A stretch of 5,226 nucleotides of DNA from NCBI GenBank assembly GCA_003219345.1, contig QHOP01000464.1, positions 1 through 5,226 of the forward strand. The letters are read 5' to 3'. Numbering within the stretch: position 1 is the stretch's first letter; each line of letters starts with the position of its first letter. This document shows positions 1 through 5,226 of the stretch, piece after piece. The notes beneath the pieces were generated by a model. It was not told the DNA's origin, did no database searches, and saw nothing but the letters and a program-made list of their open reading frames with translations. Source of the DNA: Verrucomicrobiota bacterium. GTDB taxonomy: Bacteria; Verrucomicrobiota; Verrucomicrobiia; Limisphaerales; AV2. The translations under genes and the position numbers were made by a program.

Positions 1-1700
1 CACAACCCACACGTGCTCTGATGCTGCGGCGTGTAATCGAACAGACTTGGCTCATCGATCACGTCGGGCAAATGTCGTGGATGCCGCGGTGGAAATCCGT
101 AATGGCGCCCAAGCTGAATGTGCAACAGTTCATCGAACGGATTGCCGTTGGGCACCCACGTGGCGCCTTCCTGGTCGGTGCAAAAAAGGTCGCCGTAACG
201 GTTGAACGCGAGGCCGACCGCGAAGCGGATGCCCGTGCACACCGTCTCGCGCTTCGAGAAATCCGGGCTGACTCGCTGAATCGTTCCGCGTTCCATTGTT
301 GTGCGGTAACGCGCCAGGCCGGTGGCTTTGTCGATCAGGTAAGGCTCAGTAAAACTCGCCGTGCCCAGGCTGAAGTAAATGCTGCCGTCCGGAGCCACAG
401 CAACGCCGAGCGCGTCCACACCTTGCTGTTCGCTGCGTTCGGTCCAGGTCGCCACGGTGATCTCAGCGTCGGCACGATCGTCTCCGTTGGTGTCCACGAT
501 CAACGCCAGCTTTTCTTTCGCGGCGATGAACACGCCGTTGCCGCGCGCGTAGCCGGGCGGCGTCAATGCCGCGCCAATCGGGGCGCGCAAAGTCTGCTTC
601 TCCCAGAACGACTCGACCTTGTCCTCCAGTCCGTCGCCGTCGGAGTCGCTCAACAGCCAGAGGCGGCCGTCGTAGCCGACCGCGACGAGTTTGCCGTCGG
701 CGCGATAACGGACGTTGTTGACGTTGTTCAGTTCCACGGGCAGTTCGCGCGCGCTGAACCCCGGCACGAACACCTGCACCGGCGGCGGATTGGAAACCGT
801 CAACAGTGGCACCGCGCCTTCACGCACCGGCCCACCGCCAAGCCCGTGCAACAGCGCGCCGTATTTGGCATCAAGGTAACGCTCGACCGCCTGACGTTCG
901 GCGTCGGGCAAAGCACGATCAAACGCCAACGTCTCGGTGAGCTCTCCGCCGAAAAAACCCTGCACATGCGGACGATCCGGTGTGTTCGAATAACGCCTTG
1001 CGCCCAGAGTGAAGTCATCGAAACGGAGGACAGAATCTCCAGCGCGATCGCGCGCGCCCTGCGGTTGGCCGTCGAGGAACAGTTTCACGCCGCGCGACCC
1101 GCGACCCGCAACGAGAGTGAAGATATGCCAGCGACCGAGCGGTTGCGGCGCCGTGAGCAGGTTGAACTCGCCATTGAATCCGGCGCCCTCGGCGTTCACA
1201 CGCGCGAGCGTGCCAGCCGGCGCTGCGCCGAAGTCGAGATTCAGCCCGGAAGTATAATCATTCCGGCCGGCGGCATTGAACGACGCCAGAGCCCTGAAGC
1301 CGCCATTGGTGCGCGGCGCGGCAACGACCACAAGCGTCGCCTCTGCGAAAGAGTTGCCTGGTCCGCTGACGGCGAGGAAATCATCAAGGCCGTCAAAGGA
1401 AAGCATCGCGCCGTTGAATTCCTGTCGGAACCGCGGCCGGGCACTGAAAACCGGCTGAATCAAATGGCGCCGCTCACCCGAACCGTCGAGCAGGATATCG
1501 GGCGCGTCGTTCCACGATTGCAGCGGCGCGAGGCTCGCGGCGCCGCGCGCGGCGTTTTGGCGCGAGACATCGAACCAGAGCGCGAGACCATTGATGATGG
1601 ACAGACGCGGGTCCGTCCAGGGCTCAGCCGCAAAAGCGACGCTTCCAAACGAAAACAGCAAGCCGCAGAGGAGGATGCGCTGGCTGGAACGGTGGAGCAC
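1..1700 (-). CDS. Exported LamG-domain / PVC-type membrane-bound dehydrogenase-like protein (5' part, truncated by window edge)
   Basis: 566 codons are visible, and the gene continues past the left edge. The start is GTG at 1700-1698: an in-frame TAG sits four codons upstream (1712-1710), and GTG is followed at once by a signal peptide (basic HRSSQR, hydrophobic core, likely cleavage after AFA near residue 24). No clear Shine-Dalgarno sequence precedes it. Residues about 33-283 resemble a LamG/concanavalin-like jellyroll, with the closing motif FDRALPDAERQAVERYLDAKYG-like at about 260-281. Residues about 305-566 look like the beta-propeller of glucose/sorbosone dehydrogenase-like PVC proteins: GYDGRLWLLSDSDGDGLEDK at 342-361, DTNGDDRAD at 403-411, FCTDQEGATWVPNGNP at 506-521, GRHYGFPPRHPRHLPDV at 531-547 and PQHQSTCG at 558-565. 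The two Asp-rich DxDGDG/DxNGDD loops could bind calcium. Family members often carry a C-terminal CxxCH haem motif, which would lie outside the window; no CxxCH is visible here. It probably acts in the periplasm or at the cell surface. The substrate is unknown. Confidence 0.87.
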   Translation of the reverse strand, partial: MLHRSSQRILLCGLLFSFGSVAFAAEPWTDPRLSIINGLALWFDVSRQNAARGAASLAPLQSWNDAPDILLDGSGERRHLIQPVFSARPRFRQEFNGAMLSFDGLDDFLAVSGPGNSFAEATLVVVAAPRTNGGFRALASFNAAGRNDYTSGLNLDFGAAPAGTLARVNAEGAGFNGEFNLLTAPQPLGRWHIFTLVAGRGSRGVKLFLDGQPQGARDRAGDSVLRFDDFTLGARRYSNTPDRPHVQGFFGGELTETLAFDRALPDAERQAVERYLDAKYGALLHGLGGGPVREGAVPLLTVSNPPPVQVFVPGFSARELPVELNNVNNVRYRADGKLVAVGYDGRLWLLSDSDGDGLEDKVESFWEKQTLRAPIGAALTPPGYARGNGVFIAAKEKLALIVDTNGDDRADAEITVATWTERSEQQGVDALGVAVAPDGSIYFSLGTASFTEPYLIDKATGLARYRTTMERGTIQRVSPDFSKRETVCTGIRFAVGLAFNRYGDLFCTDQEGATWVPNGNPFDELLHIQLGRHYGFPPRHPRHLPDVIDEPSLFDYTPQHQSTCGL

Positions 1701-1918
1701 GCCGCGAAGCTACCGGCAGTGGGCCGGGCGCTGCAAGTCTGTTGAACAAGCAAGTCCCCTTTGCTTCGCGCCGGGCTGACGTTATCGTGGATGAACGCGA
1801 CGACTTGTTCGAGAGTGAACGGGAAGGGGAAGCTGACCGGTCGCGTCTTGCGGGACTCGACGAGAAAACCGCTTAACCGCTTGTTGGCGCCGCGTGCGCG
1901 AGACGAGGGAGACCGAAT
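1701..1918. other. Spacer between sigma factor stop and dehydrogenase-like start
   Basis: This 218-bp spacer contains no convincing gene. On the minus strand the sigma factor's reading frame stays open past its TAG stop (1921-1919) as far as about 1460, but it overlaps the signal peptide and LamG region of the next gene in another frame and has no recognised domain. A perfect tandem 8-bp duplication, AACCGCTT twice at 1867-1882 on the plus strand, lies near the sigma gene's end. No stem-loop followed by a T run that would serve as a terminator was seen, and no convincing promoter for the downstream gene. The two genes could be co-transcribed, but the spacing does not demand it. Confidence 0.5.
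1867..1882. repeat. Tandem 8-bp direct repeat (AACCGCTT x2)
   Basis: Two adjacent identical copies of AACCGCTT occur at 1867-1874 and 1875-1882, about 40 bp downstream of the sigma factor stop codon. The function is unknown. It could be a chance slippage product or a direct-repeat protein-binding site. Confidence 0.6.
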
Positions 1919-3964
1919 CTATTCCGTGGTTTTTTGCGCGAGCTTGATTTCGTGGACACTTCCGTCGGCCACGAGCGGGACGTCACGCAGCCAATTGTAA
2001 CCGTCGGCTTCGAACCAGAACAAGACCGGTTCCGCGGGCGCGGAGTCCCATTCAAAGCGTCCTTCCGCATCCGTCCGGGTCTGCCATTTGAATTTGTCCA
2101 ACCCTTGGTTGTCCGTGTCGGTCCTGACCACCGCGTCAGGAATGGGGTTGCCCGCTTGATCCAACACGCGTCCGCGAAAAATATTTCCCTGGGCCAAAGT
2201 GAAATTGACAACGTTTGTCGGCTCAAGCAGTTGGACCGTGGGAGTCTGGGGCGCAAACCCATCTGCTTGCACAAGCACGCGAACGCCGTGAGGCTCCCCA
2301 ATGCCCGCCATGCCTCTGATTCTGAGCGTGCCGTTGGCATTCGCCTCGTTCGGTCTTTGCCGATAGAATTCATATTCTGATAACAGGCCTTGCAGCGCAA
2401 AAGTCCCGTCCGCATACGTCAGGGTGGACTGCCGCCGATAGCCGGTGTTGTTCAACTCTTTGACCGCTGCCCCTGCGATGGGCTGCCCCTCGAGGTCGGT
2501 AACTCGTCCGGTGACCGTGAAGCCGCGATCAATGACGAGCACCAAGTTCCTCAAATCTACTTTCCCTACCGGAACGACGGGAAGCGTCACGGCGTAATCG
2601 TCGCGAGTCAGGACGAATCGTATTTCCTCTATGACCCCGGGAATGAAAGTGCAAAGCCAGCGCCCGTCGGAATCGCTGAAGACGGCACTCGTCTGCAAAT
2701 CCACGCTGTCTGGTCCGTTGCCTTGAACGGCTGGCGTCTGCACCTGGATTTTCACGCCCTCTACCGATTGGCCTTGTTCATCTACCACCGTCCCGCTCAC
2801 CGTCAGGCCGCGGTCCAACCTCATCGTGTATTCCGCGTCGCTTCTATTGAATTGCATGGATTTCGGGACGTAACCCTCCGCGCTGACAAAAAGATTCATA
2901 CCGTGATTGGCAGGTTTGTCGGATTCGGGAACGGCAGCGTTGCCGTATTCGTCGGTCATGAGCTCGTGGCCTTCACCGACGCCGCCCGCATAAAAGTAAA
3001 CCGCCTTAACTTTCGCTCCCGCCAGCCCCAGTTCTGTTTCCGCGTCAACGACACGAAGACGCAACCGCACCGTCCCCGTCGTTTCTACCGCCGGCAGATT
3101 GGCTGCTGGACGGTTGACAAGCACTCTGGCTCCTGAAGGTCTCAGCAGCACGTACGGCGAGTCGATCGCCTTTGGCTTGATCGTATCATTACGAGGCGAC
3201 GCCTCAGTCGAGCGGAAGAGAGCAATCACACCAATTCCGACACAGAGAGCAACAACACCGGTAATGACCTTCGATCTGGAGGTGTGCAGAAGCGCGCTAA
3301 GGATTCCTGCAATTCCAGCCGCGCCAGCCGAAGCGGGCAGTTTGATTGAACGAAGGCTTGCCACGAGGTGGCTTGGGGCCGCTTCAATCGAGCGTTCTGC
3401 CAAAACCATTCCAAGCGCGACAGCAGTGCACGTGACGCCGCGGCCGGCGAGTTGCGTGCGCAAGCGGTCAATCGCCCGGCTGACGCGCATTTTGGCCGCG
3501 TCTTCGCTCACGCCGAGAATACGGCCGATGTCGCGCATCGGTTTCTGATCAAAGAATCGCAGCAGAACAGCGTGACGGTCGGCAGCGCTAAGCTGGTTAA
3601 GGGATTCGTCCAGATTGGGAGCGATCTCGGCCCAGAGTGGAGTGCTTTCGGCTGGGACAGGTTCCATAACGGCGGCGTGTTGTTCGCGCGTGCGACGGCG
3701 GGTTTCGCTGCGCCAGACATCAATGGCAACGTGAACGGTGGTGCGATGCAGCCACGCGACGAGTTCGGCATCGCCTCTGACTTTCGGGGCCGCAGCGGCT
3801 AGGCGTGTGAAGACCGATTGCGTCACCTCCTCCGCCAATGGTCCGTTCGACACGCGTCTCTTCGCGATCGAGTAAACCAGGTTCGTGTACCGGCGCACCA
3901 GTTGCGAAAAGGCGTCCTCAGATCCGCTCTGTTTGTATGCGGCCAATAGCTCGGTTCCGTTCAT
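1919..3964 (-). CDS. ECF-type RNA polymerase sigma factor with transmembrane helix and four carboxypeptidase-regulatory-like repeats
   Basis: A 681-residue protein, far longer than the roughly 160-200 residues of a plain ECF sigma factor. Residues about 17-90 form sigma region 2 (NLVYSIAKRRV at 28-38, EEVTQSVF at 45-52, WLHRTTVHVAIDVWR at 71-85). Residues about 122-172 form region 4, with a helix-turn-helix around MRDIGRILGVSEDAAKMRVSR (143-163). Two short hydrophobic stretches follow (176-190, 211-227), then a strong transmembrane segment at about 231-250. The remaining 380 or so residues hold four beta-sandwich repeats of the carboxypeptidase regulatory-like/TonB-plug-like type, at about 297-384, 386-480, 482-591 and 594-676. 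They share G-x-V-x-D-x-x-G-x-P-I-x-G-A-x-V openings, central D-x-x-G-x-F turns and FxADGY-like ends. The expected topology is sigma domain in the cytoplasm and repeats outside. The start at 3964 (MNGTELL) fits family N-termini; an in-frame ATG at 4039 would add 25 residues partly encoded by repeat DNA and is less likely. Its trigger and regulon are not shown by the sequence. Confidence 0.92.
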   Translation of the reverse strand: MNGTELLAAYKQSGSEDAFSQLVRRYTNLVYSIAKRRVSNGPLAEEVTQSVFTRLAAAAPKVRGDAELVAWLHRTTVHVAIDVWRSETRRRTREQHAAVMEPVPAESTPLWAEIAPNLDESLNQLSAADRHAVLLRFFDQKPMRDIGRILGVSEDAAKMRVSRAIDRLRTQLAGRGVTCTAVALGMVLAERSIEAAPSHLVASLRSIKLPASAGAAGIAGILSALLHTSRSKVITGVVALCVGIGVIALFRSTEASPRNDTIKPKAIDSPYVLLRPSGARVLVNRPAANLPAVETTGTVRLRLRVVDAETELGLAGAKVKAVYFYAGGVGEGHELMTDEYGNAAVPESDKPANHGMNLFVSAEGYVPKSMQFNRSDAEYTMRLDRGLTVSGTVVDEQGQSVEGVKIQVQTPAVQGNGPDSVDLQTSAVFSDSDGRWLCTFIPGVIEEIRFVLTRDDYAVTLPVVPVGKVDLRNLVLVIDRGFTVTGRVTDLEGQPIAGAAVKELNNTGYRRQSTLTYADGTFALQGLLSEYEFYRQRPNEANANGTLRIRGMAGIGEPHGVRVLVQADGFAPQTPTVQLLEPTNVVNFTLAQGNIFRGRVLDQAGNPIPDAVVRTDTDNQGLDKFKWQTRTDAEGRFEWDSAPAEPVLFWFEADGYNWLRDVPLVADGSVHEIKLAQKTTE
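3212..3274 (-). other. Transmembrane segment inside the sigma factor
   Basis: Codons 231-251 of the sigma protein encode an uninterrupted hydrophobic stretch (ITGVVALCVGIGVIALF) flanked by basic residues: SRSK before it and an R after it. It separates the DNA-directed sigma2/sigma4 module from the repeat region. Positive charge on the N-terminal side favours the sigma half staying in the cytoplasm. This is inference from hydrophobicity and charge only. Confidence 0.8.
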
Positions 3965-3971
3965 CTTCAGG

Positions 3972-4001
3972 AGTATAATCGGCACCGATCGGCAGAGGTA
4001 A
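3972..4001 (-). promoter_or_regulatory. Weak candidate promoter of the sigma gene
   Basis: On the minus strand a TATACT hexamer (plus-strand 3972-3977) matches the housekeeping -10 consensus at five of six bases. It lies only 7 nt before the ATG at 3964, which would give a leaderless or nearly leaderless transcript. A poor -35 candidate, TTACCT (plus-strand 3996-4001), sits 18 bp upstream. A 12-bp dyad, ATCGG-CA-CCGAT (3978-3989), fills part of the spacer and could be an operator. No strong Shine-Dalgarno sequence precedes the ATG, which fits a leaderless mRNA. The match is weak and could be chance. Confidence 0.22.
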
Positions 4002-4049
4002 CAAACAGATTTTGGAGGTGTTCGCTCTCCATGAACCATCCCTTCATCC

Positions 4050-4102
4050 TCGTCCTCGTCCTCGTCCCCGACTGGCCGACTCGGTTTCGAGGACGAGGAC
4101 GA
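4050..4102. repeat. Inverted repeat of the (CGTCCT)n / (GAGGAC)n type
   Basis: The 15-base arm TCGTCCTCGTCCTCG at 4050-4064 is the exact reverse complement of CGAGGACGAGGACGA at 4088-4102, with a 23-nt loop containing two CCGAC copies. The left arm belongs to a slightly longer CCTCGT tandem run (about 4048-4066). Such GAGGAC-type sequences between genes look like dispersed palindromic elements; that relation is inferred, since only one copy lies in this window. Confidence 0.8.
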
Positions 4103-4107
4103 TCCAG

Positions 4108-4204
4108 TTCATGGTCCCAATGCGCGGCCTGTGCAAACTTTTGTTGCATATGCAACAAAAGTTTGTCGTGACTGACCGATTCATGGTTCGAATGCGCGAT
4201 TGTG
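4108..4204. repeat. Imperfect direct repeats flanking a palindrome
   Basis: TTCATGGTCCCAATGCGCG begins at 4108 and TTCATGGTTCGAATGCGCG at 4180: 17 of the first 19 bases agree, and a diverged TGTG tail follows both (ends 4133 and 4204). The copies are 72 bp apart and bracket the 32-bp palindrome at 4134-4165. The layout resembles a small duplicated module or the ends of a repeat element. Confidence 0.7.
4134..4165. repeat. Perfect 32-bp palindrome
   Basis: The sequence is perfectly self-complementary with no unpaired centre. Each half reads CAAACTTTTGTTGCAT from its outer end, and the dyad axis lies between 4149 and 4150 in the core GTTGCATATGCAAC. It is AT-rich and has no T-run tail, so it is unlike an intrinsic terminator. 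It could be a binding site for a dimeric helix-turn-helix regulator (TTGCATATGCAA-like dyads suit MarR-like proteins), or a cruciform-forming part of a REP-like element. Its axis is about 185 bp upstream of the sigma start. Confidence 0.9.
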
Positions 4205-4230
4205 AGGTCGTGGAAGCTTTTCCAGGAGCC

Positions 4231-4287
4231 CCGTAGCCGCGGACGCACTCTCACATGGTCAGCGCCGACTCACGTCGTCGGCTACGG
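4231..4287. repeat. REP-like palindromic element with CCGTAGCCG ends
   Basis: CCGTAGCCG at 4231-4239 is the exact reverse complement of CGGCTACGG at 4279-4287. A second, competing stem, GCCGAC (4264-4269) with GTCGGC (4277-4282), lies inside with a 7-nt loop. The nested GC-rich stems in an intergenic space match the form of REP/BIME-type elements. No second copy is in the window, so dispersal is inferred. Confidence 0.65.
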
Positions 4288-4313
4288 TTAACGGCCTCAA
4301 TGCAGAGCCATTT

Positions 4314-4335
4314 TTCGGATTGGGGGGAATCCGAA
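4314..4335 (-). terminator. Stem-loop downstream of the Ig-like protein gene, possible terminator
   Basis: TTCGGATT (4314-4321) pairs exactly with AATCCGAA (4328-4335) around a six-G loop (six C on the transcript strand). It begins 28 bp after the stop codon at 4364 of the minus-strand gene. The downstream side on that strand is AAATGGC, not a T run, so it is not a canonical intrinsic terminator. It may protect the 3' end of the mRNA or stop transcription weakly. Confidence 0.35.
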
Positions 4336-4363
4336 GAAAAAGTGACGGAAAACAGCCGTGGCA

Positions 4364-5226
4364 TCAATCGAGCATCCTGGCGCGGTAAAGCTGGACCTTT
4401 GCGTCTCCCACGCTCGTGTCGGTGAAGAGAACAGCCCCAGTCGCGTTCGTCAGCACTAGAAAGGGCAGCCAGTTTGCGCCATCGGTCTGGCGTTCGATAA
4501 GATAGCGGAAACCCGCCGCTCCCGTGAGCCGCCACACAAGTATGCCACCGTCGTCGTGTTCGGCGAGTTCCAATCGACCGGTCGTAAAGTTCGCCAGACC
4601 AGCCTGGAGATTGAAGCTGACCAACCCGGTCATGGGAGCACCCTCGAATGGCAGGGGTGGCATGTGGGTTTCTCCAGCGACGATCTGCAACAATCCGCTC
4701 CGACCAAATTTGCCGCCGAGAGCCCGCGCCGTTTCATAGGTGACACCCGATCGACGGTCCCACACGCGCGCCTGGACAAAAACGGTCGCGTTCGGCGCGG
4801 CGTTGGGCAACACGACCGTCATCGGCTGCCAGAATCCCGAGCTGAAGTCGCGCGGTGGTCCCACCGGTCGCAGTTCTTCCGGTGTCGCACCCGCGTACAG
4901 TTGGGCTGCGAAGTCCGGACCATTGAGCCGAGTCACGCCGTCCACGTCGAAAACGGGGGCGAAGATAGTCAATGAACCGAGCGCCTCGGAAACATTCGCG
5001 AACCGGACCAGTCCACCACTCGCGGGAGCGGCATGAGCGAAGGTCAATGTCGCGGGCAGGCTGGTGGCCGACTCGGTTCCGTTGGACACTTTCACCAGGT
5101 AAGTGCCTGCATTATTGGTGGAGAAGTTCGGAAACACCAGCGAAGGCGACGTCGCGCCCGGCACGGCAACTCCGTCGTGAAACCACTGATAACCAAGGGG
5201 AGGAGTTCCGACCGCGGCCACTTGCA
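4364..5226 (-). CDS. Secreted Ig-like domain protein, C-terminal part (5' end beyond window)
   Basis: 286 complete codons precede the TGA at 4366-4364, and the frame is open to the right edge. The apparent GTG start at 5221 is internal to an Ig-like domain, so the true start lies outside. Residues 1-60 (counted from 5221) are a cysteine-free Ig-like domain with the hallmarks GTPPLGYQWFHDGV, PGATSPSLVF and NAGTYLVKVSNG. Residues about 70-205 form a second beta-rich unit containing FDVDGVTRLNGPDFAAQLYAG and VFVQARVWD, a style I associate with large Verrucomicrobial extracellular proteins. Residues about 212-285 are a terminal unit, FRYLIERQTDGANWLPFLVL then LFTDTS and LYRARMLD, resembling the closing domain of such proteins. 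There are no catalytic motifs and no transmembrane helix in the visible part. It is probably a surface or secreted adhesion/structural module attached to an unseen N-terminal domain. The exact function is unknown. Confidence 0.85.
   Translation of the reverse strand, partial: QVAAVGTPPLGYQWFHDGVAVPGATSPSLVFPNFSTNNAGTYLVKVSNGTESATSLPATLTFAHAAPASGGLVRFANVSEALGSLTIFAPVFDVDGVTRLNGPDFAAQLYAGATPEELRPVGPPRDFSSGFWQPMTVVLPNAAPNATVFVQARVWDRRSGVTYETARALGGKFGRSGLLQIVAGETHMPPLPFEGAPMTGLVSFNLQAGLANFTTGRLELAEHDDGGILVWRLTGAAGFRYLIERQTDGANWLPFLVLTNATGAVLFTDTSVGDAKVQLYRARMLD

Larger units (their letters stand above)
3965..4363. other. Repeat-rich intergenic region upstream of the sigma gene
   Basis: This 399-bp stretch lies between the stop of the Ig-like protein gene and the sigma factor start. 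It contains, from left to right: a candidate promoter, a GAGGAC-type inverted repeat (4050-4102), a direct repeat pair (4108-4133 and 4180-4204), a perfect 32-bp palindrome (4134-4165), a CCGTAGCCG/CGGCTACGG element (4231-4287) and an 8-bp-stem hairpin (4314-4335). Open frames crossing it read mainly through these repeats and show no recognisable domain, so I treat it as non-coding. The density of dyads suggests dispersed REP-like repeats and possibly regulatory sites. Confidence 0.7.

Noticed and set aside
1660..1670. LLCG near the N-terminus of the LamG protein as a lipobox
   Set aside because: Leu stands directly before the Cys where Ala, Gly or Ser is expected, and the Cys is only at residue 12, inside the hydrophobic core. 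A signal peptidase I site after AFA fits better.
21..1745. 574-codon open frame on the plus strand
   Set aside because: It lies antisense to the LamG/propeller gene, whose minus-strand frame has a signal peptide and recognisable family motifs. The plus-strand product is Arg/Ala/Val-rich with no domain, as expected of a GC-rich shadow frame.
1742..1876. Short plus-strand frame starting with TTG, with an acidic product (DVIVDERDDLFESEREGE)
   Set aside because: It has no Shine-Dalgarno sequence and no domain, and is only about 44 codons. It is not distinguishable from chance open frame.
2390..3136. 248-codon plus-strand frame inside the sigma gene
   Set aside because: It is antisense to the well-supported sigma factor extension and has no recognisable motif.
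4134..4165. Palindrome as an intrinsic terminator
   Set aside because: The stem is AT-rich, has no loop and has no T run on either side.
4031..4171. 46-codon plus-strand frame with GGAGGT at 4014-4019 and a Cys-rich tail
   Set aside because: The Shine-Dalgarno spacing of 11 nt is long. The hydrophobic LVLVLV stretch comes from the CGTCCT repeat, and the Cys-rich tail from the palindrome and its flank, so it is most simply a repeat artefact.
3967..4254. 95-codon minus-strand frame ending 2 nt before the sigma ATG
   Set aside because: The position hints at translational coupling, but the frame is made almost wholly of the palindrome, direct repeats and GAGGAC repeat (RTRTRM-like runs) and has no recognisable domain.

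Overview
The window suggests a Verrucomicrobiota-type (PVC superphylum) bacterium, probably of the Limisphaerales/Pedosphaeraceae kind. This is inferred from protein style: a secreted LamG plus dehydrogenase-like beta-propeller protein, an ECF sigma factor with a membrane-anchored regulatory-like extension, and a secreted protein with a cysteine-free Ig-like domain and an 'FTD...YRARMLD' type C-terminus. No rRNA or marker gene is present to confirm this. The DNA is moderately GC-rich, and non-coding frames stay open for long stretches on the opposite strand.

All three convincing genes lie on the minus strand. In transcription order (right to left) they are: (1) the 3' part of a secreted Ig-like repeat protein, running off the right edge and ending at 4364; (2) a 399-bp intergenic region (3965-4363) packed with palindromes and repeats; (3) a complete ECF sigma factor (1919-3964) whose cytoplasmic sigma2-sigma4 module is fused to one transmembrane helix and four carboxypeptidase-regulatory-like beta repeats; (4) a 218-bp spacer (1701-1918); (5) the 5' part of an exported LamG / PVC-type dehydrogenase-like protein (start at 1700), running off the left edge.

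The sigma factor is the most interesting protein. Its own C-terminal half would sit outside the cytoplasm, so sensing and sigma activity may be joined in one polypeptide without a separate anti-sigma partner in the window. Its targets are unknown; the flanking genes both encode surface or periplasmic proteins and are reasonable candidates, but nothing in the sequence proves co-regulation. The intergenic region upstream of it holds a perfect 32-bp palindrome between imperfect direct repeats, a long GAGGAC-type inverted repeat and a CCGTAGCCG/CGGCTACGG element. Together they look like REP-like mobile or dispersed repeats rather than a simple promoter. No tRNA, rRNA, CRISPR array, transposase gene or riboswitch was recognised.
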